DNA of 64,000 bases from Pedobacter frigiditerrae (GCF_004331645.1 NZ_SJSK01000001.1:1488001-1552000), one strand, 5' to 3'; shown: positions 1-8,651, numbered from the stretch's first letter. The notes: generated from the letters alone by a model not told the origin. A program made the numbers and translations.

Positions 1-22
1 CATCCCTTTGGGACTTTTTATT

Positions 23-30
23 TACATTTG
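23..30 (+). promoter_or_regulatory. Promoter -7 box of cysS
   Basis: TACATTTG matches the Bacteroidota -7 consensus TAnnTTTG. It ends 4 bases before the cysS ATG, so transcription should begin at or next to the start codon and give a leaderless or nearly leaderless mRNA. No -33 region can be judged because the window starts just upstream. Confidence 0.6.
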
Positions 31-34
31 CACA

Positions 35-1495
35 ATGAAACAAAATCTACAATTATACAATACTATTTCACGAAAAAAAGAAGTTTTTGAGCCCTTGCAT
101 GCGCCTCACGTAGGTATGTATGTATGCGGCCCAACGGTTTACAGTGACGTACATTTGGGTAATTGTCGTACTTTTATTTCATTCGATTTAATCTTTAGGT
201 ATCTAAAATATAGTGGCTACAAAGTTCGCTATGTAAGAAATATTACTGATGCTGGCCATTTGGAGGGAGATAGGGATGAGGGTGATGATAAATTTGCAAA
301 AAGAGCAAAATTGGAACAATTGGAACCAATGGAAATTGTTCAGAAATATACTTTAGGTTTTCGAGAAGTAATGGGAATGTTTAACACATTGCCCCCAAGT
401 ATTGAACCAACTGCAACTGGACATATCATTGAGCAAATTGAAATGATTAAAACCATTATAGCTAATGGTTATGCCTATGAAGTTGATGGCACAATTTATT
501 TCGATGTAGAGAAATACAGCAAGCAATACAACTATACCATTTTAACCAATCGTAATCTCGAAGATATGTTGGCCAATACAAGAGAATTAGGTGGGCAAGA
601 TGATAAACACGGGAGGTTAGATTTTGCATTATGGATTAAGGCTAAGCCAGAAACTTTAATGCAATGGGTGTCTCCATGGGGAATGGGTTTTCCAGGTTGG
701 CATATCGAATGTTCTGCCATGAGCGCTAAGTATTTGGGGCAGGAATTTGATATTCATGGAGGTGGAATGGATTTGGCCGCAACACATCACACCAATGAGA
801 TTGCTCAGTCTGAAGCTTGCAGTCATCATCAACCTGCAAAATATTGGATGCATACCAATATGTTAACGGTTAACGGAACACGTATGTCAAAATCTGCAGG
901 TAATGGTTTTTTACCCGGGGAACTATTTACTGGTAATCATCCGCTGTTGCGAAAAGGATATAGCCCTATGACGGTTAAATTTTTTATGTTGCAAGCTCAC
1001 TACCGTAGTACGTTAGATTTTTCTAATGATGCTTTAGATGCATCTGAAAAAGGATTTAGGAGGTTGATGAACGCCCTAAGTTTATTGCCTAAATTAGTGG
1101 CAAGTGAACAGGGTGAAGTAGAAATTGACCCGATTCGTGTCAATTGCGAAAATGCGATGAATGATGATTTCAATAGCCCTGTTGTTATTGCTGAGCTTTT
1201 TGAGGCTGCTCGTATTATCAACACTGTTTATGATGGCGCAACAAAAATTAATTCAACAGAGTTAGATAAATTAAAAAACTTGATGAATGATTTTGTAGTT
1301 GATGTATTCGGCTTAAAAGATGAAGATACAAGCAATGCAGAGCTAAACGATGTATTAGATATGGTTATTGCCCTGCGAAAAGAAGCCAAGGAAAATAAAG
1401 ATTATGCTACTTCTGATCTAATCAGGGTTGGATTGCAAAATATTGGTATTCAATTAAAAGACAGTAAAGAAGGTACAACTTGGAGTAAATCTTAG
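35..1495 (+). CDS. cysS: Cysteinyl-tRNA synthetase
   Basis: Class I aminoacyl-tRNA synthetase that charges tRNA-Cys with cysteine in the cytoplasm. The 486-residue protein has the class I signature as HLGN at residues 40-43 and RMSKS at about 283-287. The expected zinc ligands are visible: Cys31 in VCGPTV, then the Cys of HIECSAM and the His of ATHHTNE. Length fits the family. A longer frame opens at base 8, but I take the ATG at 35 because the family begins near MKQNLQLYN and a TAnnTTTG box (23-30) ends only 4 bases before it. The M28 lipoprotein gene follows 4 bases downstream, so the two are probably cotranscribed. Confidence 0.97.
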   Translation: MKQNLQLYNTISRKKEVFEPLHAPHVGMYVCGPTVYSDVHLGNCRTFISFDLIFRYLKYSGYKVRYVRNITDAGHLEGDRDEGDDKFAKRAKLEQLEPMEIVQKYTLGFREVMGMFNTLPPSIEPTATGHIIEQIEMIKTIIANGYAYEVDGTIYFDVEKYSKQYNYTILTNRNLEDMLANTRELGGQDDKHGRLDFALWIKAKPETLMQWVSPWGMGFPGWHIECSAMSAKYLGQEFDIHGGGMDLAATHHTNEIAQSEACSHHQPAKYWMHTNMLTVNGTRMSKSAGNGFLPGELFTGNHPLLRKGYSPMTVKFFMLQAHYRSTLDFSNDALDASEKGFRRLMNALSLLPKLVASEQGEVEIDPIRVNCENAMNDDFNSPVVIAELFEAARIINTVYDGATKINSTELDKLKNLMNDFVVDVFGLKDEDTSNAELNDVLDMVIALRKEAKENKDYATSDLIRVGLQNIGIQLKDSKEGTTWSKS

Positions 1496-1499
1496 CAGA

Positions 1500-2477
1500 A
1501 TGAATAAAATTTTTATAATCCCTTTAATTGCGCTTTGCAGCTTTCTTGCTTGTACAAATGATAAAAAAACAACTGAAGAAACATCAGTCGTTAAATTATC
1601 ATCGCCAGATTTTAATGCAGATAGTGCATTTGCTTACACAAAGGCTCAAGTAGATTTCGGGCCAAGAATTCCATCGACTGAAGCCCACACTAATTGTTTA
1701 AATTATTTGGTTAAGAAATTCAAATCGTTTGGAGGAGAGGTTTTTGTTCAACAAGGTGCAGCTAAGACGTACGATGGTAAAAATCATCAATTGAAAAATA
1801 TCATTGTTGCTTTTAATCCAGAAAAGACACAACGAGTTTTAATTACTGCTCATTGGGATGCTCGTCCATTTTCTGATCAAGACCCTGATCCTAAAATGAA
1901 AAACAAACCTTTTGACGCAGCTAATGACGGAGCAAGTGGTGTTGCCATTATGTTAGAAATGGCTCGTCAAATTCAGCAAAAACAACCAAATGTGGGTGTA
2001 GACTTTATGCTTTGGGACATTGAAGACTACGGTAGTTCAGATGATGAATCTGCAGATGATACCACTTGGTGCATTGGTTCTCAATATTGGGCTAAAAATC
2101 CACTGGTAAAAGGATATAAGCCTTTGTATGGTATTAATTTAGATATGGTAGGTGGCAGTAATGCTCAATTTACACAGGATGAAATATCGAGAAAATATGC
2201 ACCCGAAGTAGTGCAAAAAGTTTGGAGCATTGGAAATGAAATTGGTTACGCGGCCTATTTTGTTAATGAAATTTCAGGAAGTATAATTGACGACCATTAC
2301 TGGGTAAATAAAGCTGGAATCCCATGTATTGATATTATTGACTATTCTGCAGATGGTATTTTTTATAAAAACTGGCATACCCAATTGGATAACTTAAATA
2401 ATATTGACAGAAATACTTTAAAAGCTGTTGGACAAACCGTTCTAGAAGTTATCTTTAGAGAGAAACTGGCAGCTTAA
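1500..2477 (+). CDS. M28 family zinc peptidase / glutaminyl cyclase-like lipoprotein
   Basis: A 325-residue exported protein. Its N-terminus is a lipoprotein signal with lipobox CSFLAC, so it is probably anchored in the envelope after cleavage before Cys18. The body is an M28 (transferrin receptor-like) di-zinc fold. Metal ligands are suggested by TAHWDARP, FDAANDGASG and the WDIEDYG segment, and DDHYW carries the late His. HWDARPFSDQDP and the inserted acidic WDIEDYGSS stretch resemble the glutaminyl-peptide cyclotransferase branch of M28 more than aminopeptidases, so pyroglutamate formation is as likely as peptide hydrolysis. The gene follows cysS by 4 bases. Confidence 0.85.
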   Translation: MNKIFIIPLIALCSFLACTNDKKTTEETSVVKLSSPDFNADSAFAYTKAQVDFGPRIPSTEAHTNCLNYLVKKFKSFGGEVFVQQGAAKTYDGKNHQLKNIIVAFNPEKTQRVLITAHWDARPFSDQDPDPKMKNKPFDAANDGASGVAIMLEMARQIQQKQPNVGVDFMLWDIEDYGSSDDESADDTTWCIGSQYWAKNPLVKGYKPLYGINLDMVGGSNAQFTQDEISRKYAPEVVQKVWSIGNEIGYAAYFVNEISGSIIDDHYWVNKAGIPCIDIIDYSADGIFYKNWHTQLDNLNNIDRNTLKAVGQTVLEVIFREKLAA

Positions 2478-2554
2478 TGTTTAATTGTTAATTTCTTTTT
2501 AGCCGATATAATCTTTCAAATCATATATTCGCAACACCATTTTTATTTTAAACG

Positions 2555-3409
2555 ATGAAGAAAATAATTTACTCCCTTTTAATAGCTTCTATTAGTGTAA
2601 ATGCTTATGCACAAAAAGCAGATGGTACCACTAAATCATTGGTGAATGCAGAAAAAGCATTTGCAGAAGACGCAGCCAAAGATGGAGCCAATGCAGCCTT
2701 TACTAAGTATGCAGCAAATGATGCTTTAGTTTTTAGACCAAATCCTGTTAATGCTAAGAAATTTTATAGCACTGCTCCAGATATGAAAAACTTAAGCTGG
2801 GCACCTAATTATGCTCGAGTTTCGAGAAGTGGAGATTTAGGTTTTACAAGCGGAAGTTATGTTGTTGATGGTGAGAAAAAATCTTATGGACACTATCTTT
2901 CTGTATGGAGAGCTAATAATGGTAAGTGGGAGTTCATTTTAGATTTAGGTGCAGAAACCAATAAGCCATTAAAAAAAGCTACTCAGAATTATATTGAACC
3001 TAAAGACCATGCCTCGCCGAAATTTGCAAACGATAAAGAATTGAAGGCCAGTAAGGAAATTATTAATTCAACTGAAAAAACGCTTAATGCAACTTTAAAA
3101 TCTTACGGACCAAGTGCCTTTGCTGGTTTTTTGAACAAGGATGCTCAATTGTTTTTCCCTGGAACGGAAGCGCTAATCGGTAAAGAAAACATTCAGGCAT
3201 TTAACAATAGAATGATTGAAAAAATCAATTTAAAAACCACTTCATTTGATAAAGCATTAGGTGCTGATATTGGTTACACTTATGGTGTGGCAACAATTGA
3301 TTACAAAACTGATTTACGTGAAACTTTTCACTATATTTATATCTGGGAACGCCAAACTGATGGAAACTGGAACATCATGTCTCAAATTTATACTTTGGCA
3401 GAACGCTAA
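2555..3409 (+). CDS. Secreted protein with two tandem DUF4440 (NTF2-like) domains
   Basis: 284 residues starting with a Sec signal peptide that ends at AYAQ-KADG. The mature part holds two similar NTF2-like halves, roughly residues 25-140 and 165-284. Each begins with a helical stretch (VNAEKAFAEDAAKDG; INSTEKTLNATLKSYG) followed by phrases typical of DUF4440, such as LGFTSGSYVV with WRANNGKWEFILD, and YTYGVATIDY with WERQTDGNWNIMSQ. This fold binds small ligands or acts as an isomerase/dehydratase in other families, but no catalytic residues allow a specific call. The duplication is clear from the two W-x-I/F-x endings. A strong terminator follows. Confidence 0.8.
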   Translation: MKKIIYSLLIASISVNAYAQKADGTTKSLVNAEKAFAEDAAKDGANAAFTKYAANDALVFRPNPVNAKKFYSTAPDMKNLSWAPNYARVSRSGDLGFTSGSYVVDGEKKSYGHYLSVWRANNGKWEFILDLGAETNKPLKKATQNYIEPKDHASPKFANDKELKASKEIINSTEKTLNATLKSYGPSAFAGFLNKDAQLFFPGTEALIGKENIQAFNNRMIEKINLKTTSFDKALGADIGYTYGVATIDYKTDLRETFHYIYIWERQTDGNWNIMSQIYTLAER

Positions 3410-3434
3410 CCAAATACAACCAAATATAAACCTT

Positions 3435-3464
3435 AGGATTTCGGCATTGCCGAAATCCTTTTTT
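3435..3464 (+). terminator. Rho-independent terminator after the DUF4440 gene
   Basis: A perfect 10-bp stem (3435-3444 with 3450-3459) encloses the loop CATTG and is followed by a run of T. It lies 25 bases after the DUF4440 stop and ends its transcription unit before the phosphodiesterase-like gene. Confidence 0.9.
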
Positions 3465-3477
3465 GTTTCTAAGCTCT

Positions 3478-3502
3478 TGTCATTCAGAGCGAACGAAGAA
3501 TC
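3478..3502 (+). repeat. Dispersed GTCATTCAGAGCG-type repeat, copy 1
   Basis: TGTCATTCAGAGCGAACGAA with its GAATC ending matches other intergenic copies in this window at 20755-20780, 20811-20836, 21972-22024, 45230-45254, 49471-49494 and 49522-49545. Such short families are common between genes in Sphingobacteriaceae. This copy sits just upstream of a start codon at 3538. Confidence 0.75.
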
Positions 3503-3537
3503 ACAAAAAATTGGCGTCATTATTGATACAAATCACC

Positions 3538-4425
3538 ATGAAAAAACTACTACTTTTAAGCCTATCTCTTCTTTTGTTTTTATCCGCTATGGCACAAAAG
3601 AAATTCGATGTTCAAGGACATCGTGGTGCTCGAGGAATTATGCCAGAGAATACAATAGCTGGAATGATTAAAGCAATAGATTTAGGAGCCACTACTATAG
3701 AAATGGATATTGTAATTTCTAAAGATAAACAAGCTGTGGTGTCTCAAGAACCTTATTTTAATCACGAATTTAGTTTAACACCAGCTGGAAAACCAATTGC
3801 ATTAAAAGACGAAAAAAAATACAATATCTTTAAAATGGACTATGCCGAGGTTAAGAAATTTGATGTTGGAAGTAAAGTTCATCCACGATTTTTAGGTCAG
3901 CAAAAATTTAAAGCTTATAAGCCTTTATTAGGAGAGTTAATAGACTCGGTAGAAGCTTACGTGAAATTGAATAAATTGGCAAAGCCTGATTATAACATCG
4001 AAACAAAACTGATCCGCAAAGGCGATGGAGAATTTCAGCCTAGTCCAGAAGAATATGTTGATATTATCATGGACATAGTCAAAAAAAAGAAACTGGAAAA
4101 ACGTGTCATTATTCAATCTTTTGATATCAGGGCGCTGCAATACCTACATCAAAAATATCCTAAAATGAGAACTTCTTTAGGTATAGATGAAAAGGAAGAT
4201 TTCGAAAACAACATAGCTGATTTAGGCTTTAAGCCGACAATTTATAGCCCATACTCTGTTTTAGTAGGTAAAAACCTAGTTGATAAATGCCATAAAGCTG
4301 GCGTTAAAATTATCCCGTGGACGGTAAATTCTGTAAAGGATATCGAATACATGATGAATCTTGGTGTTGATGGCATTATAACAGACTATCCAAATTTGAT
4401 GGGGCAAATAAATAGGGGTAATTAG
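3538..4425 (+). CDS. Secreted glycerophosphodiester phosphodiesterase family protein, second catalytic His replaced
   Basis: 295 residues with a signal peptide (MKKLLLLSLSLLLFLSAMAQ). The GDPD TIM-barrel is evident: GHRGARG and PENT near residues 28-40, TTIEMDIVIS with the metal-binding Glu and Asp, then VVSQEPYFNHE. Family members cleave glycerophosphodiesters using two His residues, the first in HRG and the second in a (S/L)HD or SHEP motif. Here that second position is Gln (codon CAA), so activity may be reduced, altered or lost. The C-terminal part (KIIPWTVN, GVDGIITDYP) is normal. I chose ATG 3538 because it opens the signal peptide; a longer frame from 3463 runs through a dispersed repeat. 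Confidence 0.87.
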   Translation: MKKLLLLSLSLLLFLSAMAQKKFDVQGHRGARGIMPENTIAGMIKAIDLGATTIEMDIVISKDKQAVVSQEPYFNHEFSLTPAGKPIALKDEKKYNIFKMDYAEVKKFDVGSKVHPRFLGQQKFKAYKPLLGELIDSVEAYVKLNKLAKPDYNIETKLIRKGDGEFQPSPEEYVDIIMDIVKKKKLEKRVIIQSFDIRALQYLHQKYPKMRTSLGIDEKEDFENNIADLGFKPTIYSPYSVLVGKNLVDKCHKAGVKIIPWTVNSVKDIEYMMNLGVDGIITDYPNLMGQINRGN

Positions 4426-5111
4426 CTCGGGTTTTTACGCCAATGCCATTTTCTTTTTTCATCCATCACCTTATATTAATCGATAAATCGAGGCAGGCTG
4501 CAGCTGCCTAGTAGCTTTTTACCTATTCAATCGTGGTTCGTATGTTCTCTAGTAATTATTCGTAACACAGTCGAGACGTCGTCGCTACTGGTTAATGTCT
4601 GCGTCGTAACAGAATCGTAATCTTACAATAGTAAATGCAAAATATATACATTAGAAGTCCAAGTTTTTATTGAAATAGTTGGACACATATTGGACTCATA
4701 CTGGACTCATATTGGACTCATTGCATTTCTGTTACGACGCAGTAGCGATTCAAATACGACCCAGTGTCGAACCAGGTAATACCAAGAAGCGATGAAAAAC
4801 ATAAGTATATTTAGAAATTAGTGACCAAGGCAACGAATCATAGCAGAGAAAGAATAGTTTGGAGGTTGATGCCTCTTTTAGTTATCGAACCCAAATAGGC
4901 AGCTGTGTTACGCTGATCTTATGAAATTGACTACATATTTTGCCATCCGAAAGTTTGAATATAAAATATGAGGAATTGAAATGAGTAGTGCTCCAAAAAA
5001 GGTGCTTTTTATCGCTTACATTCAATTATAATTATCGTTAATTACAAGTTAGTTAGCGTGCGATTTAATTAATAGTGATAAGTTCTATCTAATTTATACT
5101 TACCTAAAACC
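4426..5111. other. Gene-free stretch holding 11-bp array A
   Basis: 686 bases between convergent genes, with no credible reading frame. The middle (4528-4791) is the 11-bp phased repeat array listed separately. Around it are longer-range inverted pairs, for example CAGCTGCCTA at 4501-4510 with TAGGCAGCTG at 4896-4905. The remainder (about 4910-5111) is AT-rich and I see nothing specific in it. Confidence 0.7.
4528..4791. repeat. 11-bp phased repeat array A with inverted halves
   Basis: Read in register, these 264 bases form 24 units of 11 bp. In the left half CG opens the units at 4539, 4561, 4572, 4583, 4605 and 4616. In the right half CG closes the units ending at 4736, 4747, 4758, 4769 and 4791. 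Four central units (4682-4725) are near copies of GACTCATATTG. The halves are reverse complements in part: 4599-4614 pairs perfectly with 4727-4742, and 4583-4590 pairs with 4740-4747. The array cannot code because 11 is not a multiple of 3 and stops abound. Function unknown. Confidence 0.8.
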
Positions 5112-6029
5112 TTACAATTTTATTAAAGTACCAAACACACCATTAATTACTTTTGCCATTCGAGCAATATCTAAGGTTTCCATTGTATCCGTAGACTTAT
5201 GGTAGTTTTTATTTCTAAAGAAGGAAGTGTCGGTAAGCATTAATGCACTAAAACCAAAATTCCAATAGTTCAAATGGTCTGAAAAATCAATTCCAGGTAA
5301 TGCTGGCGGACCGGCAAACTTTTTTGTTTTAATTGCTTTAGCGGATTTAAAAGTCCTACAAAACTTTCTAGTAAATTGTCCAGCGCCAAACTTTTTAACC
5401 AAGGTAATGTAATTTCCTTTGTTGCCATAGATTAAAGAAAGCAAGCCAAGCGGATACGATTGTGATTTTTTCTCATCCTTAAAATACCCAATCATTTCTA
5501 AGGAAATCATTCCATATACTTCTGTTTTGCTATCCATTAATGATTTAGCATGAATATAACTACCCATAAATACTGTTCTAAAGAATGGCGGTTCTTCCAA
5601 AGAAAAAGCCACTAAATCTATCCGTTGATTTAGCTTTTGTCCTTTTAATAACCTAGCTAATTCTAACAAGCCAACCACGCCACTTGCATTGTCATCAGCA
5701 CCTTCTTGGTCGCCACAACTATCATAATGTGCACCAACTATAATTCTTTTTTTATGGGCAGTGCCGAAAGAGCAGATTACATTTTTATAAGTTTGTCCGT
5801 TTACCTCATATTCTTGAAAATAGACACTGTCTGCATATTTCTCAAAAATACCTTTAATGTAATTGGCGGTTTCGTTAAGCTGGTCTACATTTTGGTAAGT
5901 ACGAAACTTATGTGTTTTGGTAAGGACTGTTAAATGAGATTTGATGAGTGTGGTATCTGAATTGTTAGATGCAAAACAAAAGTTATTTAAGAGTAACAGT
6001 AAGAAGGCTATTTTTTTTAAGGGATTCAT
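5112..6029 (-). CDS. Secreted M28 family zinc peptidase
   Basis: 305 residues with a signal peptide (NPLKKIAFLLLLLNNFCFAS). An M28 di-zinc aminopeptidase-like domain covers most of the protein: VGAHYDSCGD gives the first His, GADDNASG the bridging Asp, SLEEPPFF the general-base Glu pair, and DHLNYWNF the final His. Members release N-terminal amino acids from peptides in the periplasm or outside. I take ATG 6029 rather than the upstream in-frame start at 6104 because the signal peptide begins there. It is not close to the M28 gene at 1500 and belongs to a different branch. It stands alone, with gene-free flanks. Confidence 0.88.
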   Translation of the reverse strand: MNPLKKIAFLLLLLNNFCFASNNSDTTLIKSHLTVLTKTHKFRTYQNVDQLNETANYIKGIFEKYADSVYFQEYEVNGQTYKNVICSFGTAHKKRIIVGAHYDSCGDQEGADDNASGVVGLLELARLLKGQKLNQRIDLVAFSLEEPPFFRTVFMGSYIHAKSLMDSKTEVYGMISLEMIGYFKDEKKSQSYPLGLLSLIYGNKGNYITLVKKFGAGQFTRKFCRTFKSAKAIKTKKFAGPPALPGIDFSDHLNYWNFGFSALMLTDTSFFRNKNYHKSTDTMETLDIARMAKVINGVFGTLIKL

Positions 6030-6144
6030 TGAATAAATTGTATGATTGCTTACAACTTTAGACATCAATTCTTTTAGTAAACTAATATAATTGTTTATTC
6101 TCAAGTTTGTTCATATTTTTCATAGGAGGACAACCCTTGCCCTC

Positions 6145-6221
6145 TAAACCTGATAGTAATGGAAAGCCCACAGCGCAGCGAGGACTTGCAATGAATAGCT
6201 CCGCAGAAGTCCCGTTGGGAC
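6145..6221. repeat. Dispersed CAGCGAGGACTTG-type repeat
   Basis: This block (CCTGATAGTAATGGAAAGCC through GTCCCGTTGGGAC) resembles the block at 45109-45170, which has CCTGATAG, a GCGAGCACGAAGCG core and GTCCCAAAGGGA. Both lie next to AGGACAACC(C/T)TTG (6127-6139 and 45177-45189). It is non-coding and probably a dispersed intergenic element of this lineage. Confidence 0.6.
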
Positions 6222-6282
6222 AGTATTAACAATAATTGGAATGCTGTATTTACTTTTCGAATGAAAAAATTTTAACAATTGC

Positions 6283-6306
6283 CCTTCGACAGGCTCAGGG
6301 TCACAC
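6283..6306. repeat. Short intergenic CTTCGACAGGCTCAGG repeat
   Basis: CCCTTCGACAGGCTCAGGGT is a widespread intergenic motif type and can pair internally (CCCT with AGGG). It lies just downstream of the moxR stop, where on the minus strand it could end transcription. Confidence 0.5.
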
Positions 6307-6323
6307 TCGTATTAGGCTAGGTT

Positions 6324-7286
6324 TTAAAACAAATCCTTTATGATTTTTTCTATTGATAAACCTTCAGCTTCTGCTCTGTAATTACGAACAATTCTATGGC
6401 GTAAAATAGCTTCGGCAACTGCTTGCACATCTTCGATATCTGGCGCATATTTCCCTGAAATTGCAGCATGACATTTAGCACCTAAAACCAAGAATTGAGA
6501 AGCTCTTGGTCCAGCACCCCAAGAAACATAATTGTTAATTGATTCTGATGCAAATTCGGTATGAGGGCGTGTTTTTGCTGCTAATTTAACAGCATATTCT
6601 AACACATTATCGGTAACAGGAATATTTCTAATTAGCTTTTGAAAGTATTGAATTTCATCAGCGCTGACGATCTTTTCTAATTTAACTTCTCTGTTGCTGG
6701 TGGTGTTCTTTACAATGGTTAATTCATCAGCAAATGCTGGATAATCTAACTTAATGTTAAACATAAAACGGTCTAACTGCGCTTCGGGAAGTGGATAGGT
6801 TCCTTCTTGCTCAATTGGATTTTGTGTTGCCAATACAAAGAAAGGTTGTGGTAATTTGTGCGTATGGCCAGCTGCTGTAACCGCTTTCTCTTGCATGGCT
6901 TCTAACAAAGCAGCCTGCGTTTTTGGAGGTGTACGGTTAATCTCGTCCGCCAAAATGATATTAGAAAAAATTGGGCCTTTGATAAATTTAAAATGACGGT
7001 CTTCGCCTAAAATTTCGGCTCCAATAATATCGCTTGGCATTAAATCTGGCGTAAACTGAATTCTGTTAAAGTTAAGGTCTAAAACGCTGGCAACAGTTTG
7101 TACTAACAAGGTTTTAGCCAATCCGGGTACGCCAACTAATAAACAGTGCCCATTGCTAAAAATAGCAATAAGCACAGATTTTATAATTTCATCTTGACCA
7201 ATAACAACTTTGCCTATTTCGGCTTTTATTTTGTTGAATGATTGGTTCAGCGCATCTACGGCTTCTACCTCGTTTTTAAACTGCAT
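6324..7286 (-). CDS. MoxR family AAA+ ATPase
   Basis: 320-residue cytoplasmic AAA+ ATPase. Walker A is GVPGLAKT (about residue 55), Walker B is ILADEINR, and the sensor region is TQNPIEQEGTYPLPEAQLDR, which is diagnostic of MoxR. The C-terminal lid (AILRHRIVRNY) is complete. MoxR proteins act as chaperones that mature metalloenzymes or envelope complexes, usually with a neighbouring DUF58/von Willebrand protein. Here none follows: moxR is last in a leftward operon and 295 bases of repeats separate it from the next gene. It starts directly at the stop of the SurA-like gene (7287), so translation is probably coupled. Confidence 0.93.
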   Translation of the reverse strand: MQFKNEVEAVDALNQSFNKIKAEIGKVVIGQDEIIKSVLIAIFSNGHCLLVGVPGLAKTLLVQTVASVLDLNFNRIQFTPDLMPSDIIGAEILGEDRHFKFIKGPIFSNIILADEINRTPPKTQAALLEAMQEKAVTAAGHTHKLPQPFFVLATQNPIEQEGTYPLPEAQLDRFMFNIKLDYPAFADELTIVKNTTSNREVKLEKIVSADEIQYFQKLIRNIPVTDNVLEYAVKLAAKTRPHTEFASESINNYVSWGAGPRASQFLVLGAKCHAAISGKYAPDIEDVQAVAEAILRHRIVRNYRAEAEGLSIEKIIKDLF

Positions 7287-8651
7287 TTATTGTTTCTTGT
7301 CTGTTTTAACCCAAAGTTTCATTTCATCACAAGTAGCAAATTCGTCATCGATCCTAATATAGGTAGTTTCTTTGCGTTTTTCAAACCACTCGCTCATGAT
7401 TTTAGCTTGTTTTTCACTTTGAGCTCTTTCTTTGAACTTTGGATAATCTTGTTCTAAGTTACCTTTGTGAGGAGGTATTTTAGATTTTAACAAGAAAATT
7501 TTATAACCTTCTTTTCCATCTTGCTGACTTGTAAAAGCAACAGGCTTAGATACTGAACCAACCTTCATGGTATCTACAACCAAGAAAACCGATGGATCTA
7601 ATTTTTCTACAGGTATAAATGTTGTTCTGGCAGTTACGTTATCAGCATACAACATCATACCTCCGTTATATTGGGTTTCTTTGTTATCTGAATAAAGAGA
7701 GGCCGCAGCCGAGAAGGGGATTTTTTTATCTTGGATGTCTTTGTAAATACTATCTGCTTTTAGCTTAACACGCTCTAAACTTGCTAGCGTGGTTACTGGC
7801 CTAATCAATACGTGCCTTGCATGCACTTGCTCTCCACGGCGTTCTATTACTTGTAAAATGTGATAGCCATTTTCTGTTTCAAATACTGGCGACATTTCTC
7901 CAGCTTTTAATTTAAACGCCCAAGCAGTAAATTCTTTTACCATCATCCCTCTGTCAAAAAAGCCCAAGTCGCCACCTTCTGATGCAGAACCGGGGTCTTC
8001 TGAATAAGTTTTAGCTAAAAAGCCAAAATCTTCGCCGCTTTTAATACGCAATCTGATAGCATCAAGTTTATCGTAAAATTTTTGCTTTTCTGCTTTCGTT
8101 AATTTTGGGTATAATACAATCTCACCAACTTCAAACTCGCTACCAATGTCTGGTAAACTATCTTTTTTATAACCTTCAAAATACTGTTTAACTTCTAACG
8201 GCGTTACAGTTGAGTTCTCCGTTATTTTCTGCTGCATTTTTTCTGCAATAAGACCTTCTTTAATATCAGGTCTCATTTCATCTTTATACTGCAAAACGGA
8301 TTTTCCTAAAAATTGCTCTAAACGGTCTTGTCCGCCCATTTTCTGTATTTGGCTTCGCATACGTCTGTCTAATGCATCATCAACTTGCGAATCTTCAACC
8401 ATAATTGAGTCAATCTCTGCTTGTTGTTTCAATAATTTTTGAACTAACATTTGCTGCAAGAAATAACATTTAGCTCTTTCGTCTGAGGGATTACCTTGAT
8501 TAAGGTAAATGGCATATTGCTGATTTAAATCTGATAATAGAATAATATTACTTCCAACTACGGCAACAACTTTATCTATGTTTGTTTTTTGTGCATTTAC
8601 ATTTAAAAACAGGCACATTAAACTACCTGCTATTAATAAAAATTTCTTCAT
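7287..8651 (-). CDS. SurA-like periplasmic chaperone, peptidyl-prolyl isomerase
   Basis: 454 residues with a signal peptide ending NVNAQ. The order is a SurA N-terminal helical chaperone domain (about 25-170, starting DKVVAVVGSNIILLSDLNQQ), a complete parvulin domain (about 175-272, with YSEDPGSASEGGDLGFF and ENGYHILQV), then a second, more divergent one from HARHVLI onward. SurA proteins escort outer-membrane beta-barrels across the periplasm. I use ATG 8651, which opens the signal peptide, rather than an in-frame TTG 15 bases upstream. It sits between the headless homologue and moxR in one leftward operon. Confidence 0.92.
   Translation of the reverse strand: MKKFLLIAGSLMCLFLNVNAQKTNIDKVVAVVGSNIILLSDLNQQYAIYLNQGNPSDERAKCYFLQQMLVQKLLKQQAEIDSIMVEDSQVDDALDRRMRSQIQKMGGQDRLEQFLGKSVLQYKDEMRPDIKEGLIAEKMQQKITENSTVTPLEVKQYFEGYKKDSLPDIGSEFEVGEIVLYPKLTKAEKQKFYDKLDAIRLRIKSGEDFGFLAKTYSEDPGSASEGGDLGFFDRGMMVKEFTAWAFKLKAGEMSPVFETENGYHILQVIERRGEQVHARHVLIRPVTTLASLERVKLKADSIYKDIQDKKIPFSAAASLYSDNKETQYNGGMMLYADNVTARTTFIPVEKLDPSVFLVVDTMKVGSVSKPVAFTSQQDGKEGYKIFLLKSKIPPHKGNLEQDYPKFKERAQSEKQAKIMSEWFEKRKETTYIRIDDEFATCDEMKLWVKTDKKQ

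Noticed and set aside
3261..3671. 136-codon frame spanning the DUF4440 gene end and the phosphodiesterase start
   Set aside because: It crosses a strong terminator and overlaps two well-supported genes in another phase.
4528..4791. CRISPR array or tandem guide array
   Set aside because: Units are 11 bp, degenerate and switch strand in the middle; there is no constant repeat with unique spacers and no cas-like or Tas-like gene nearby.
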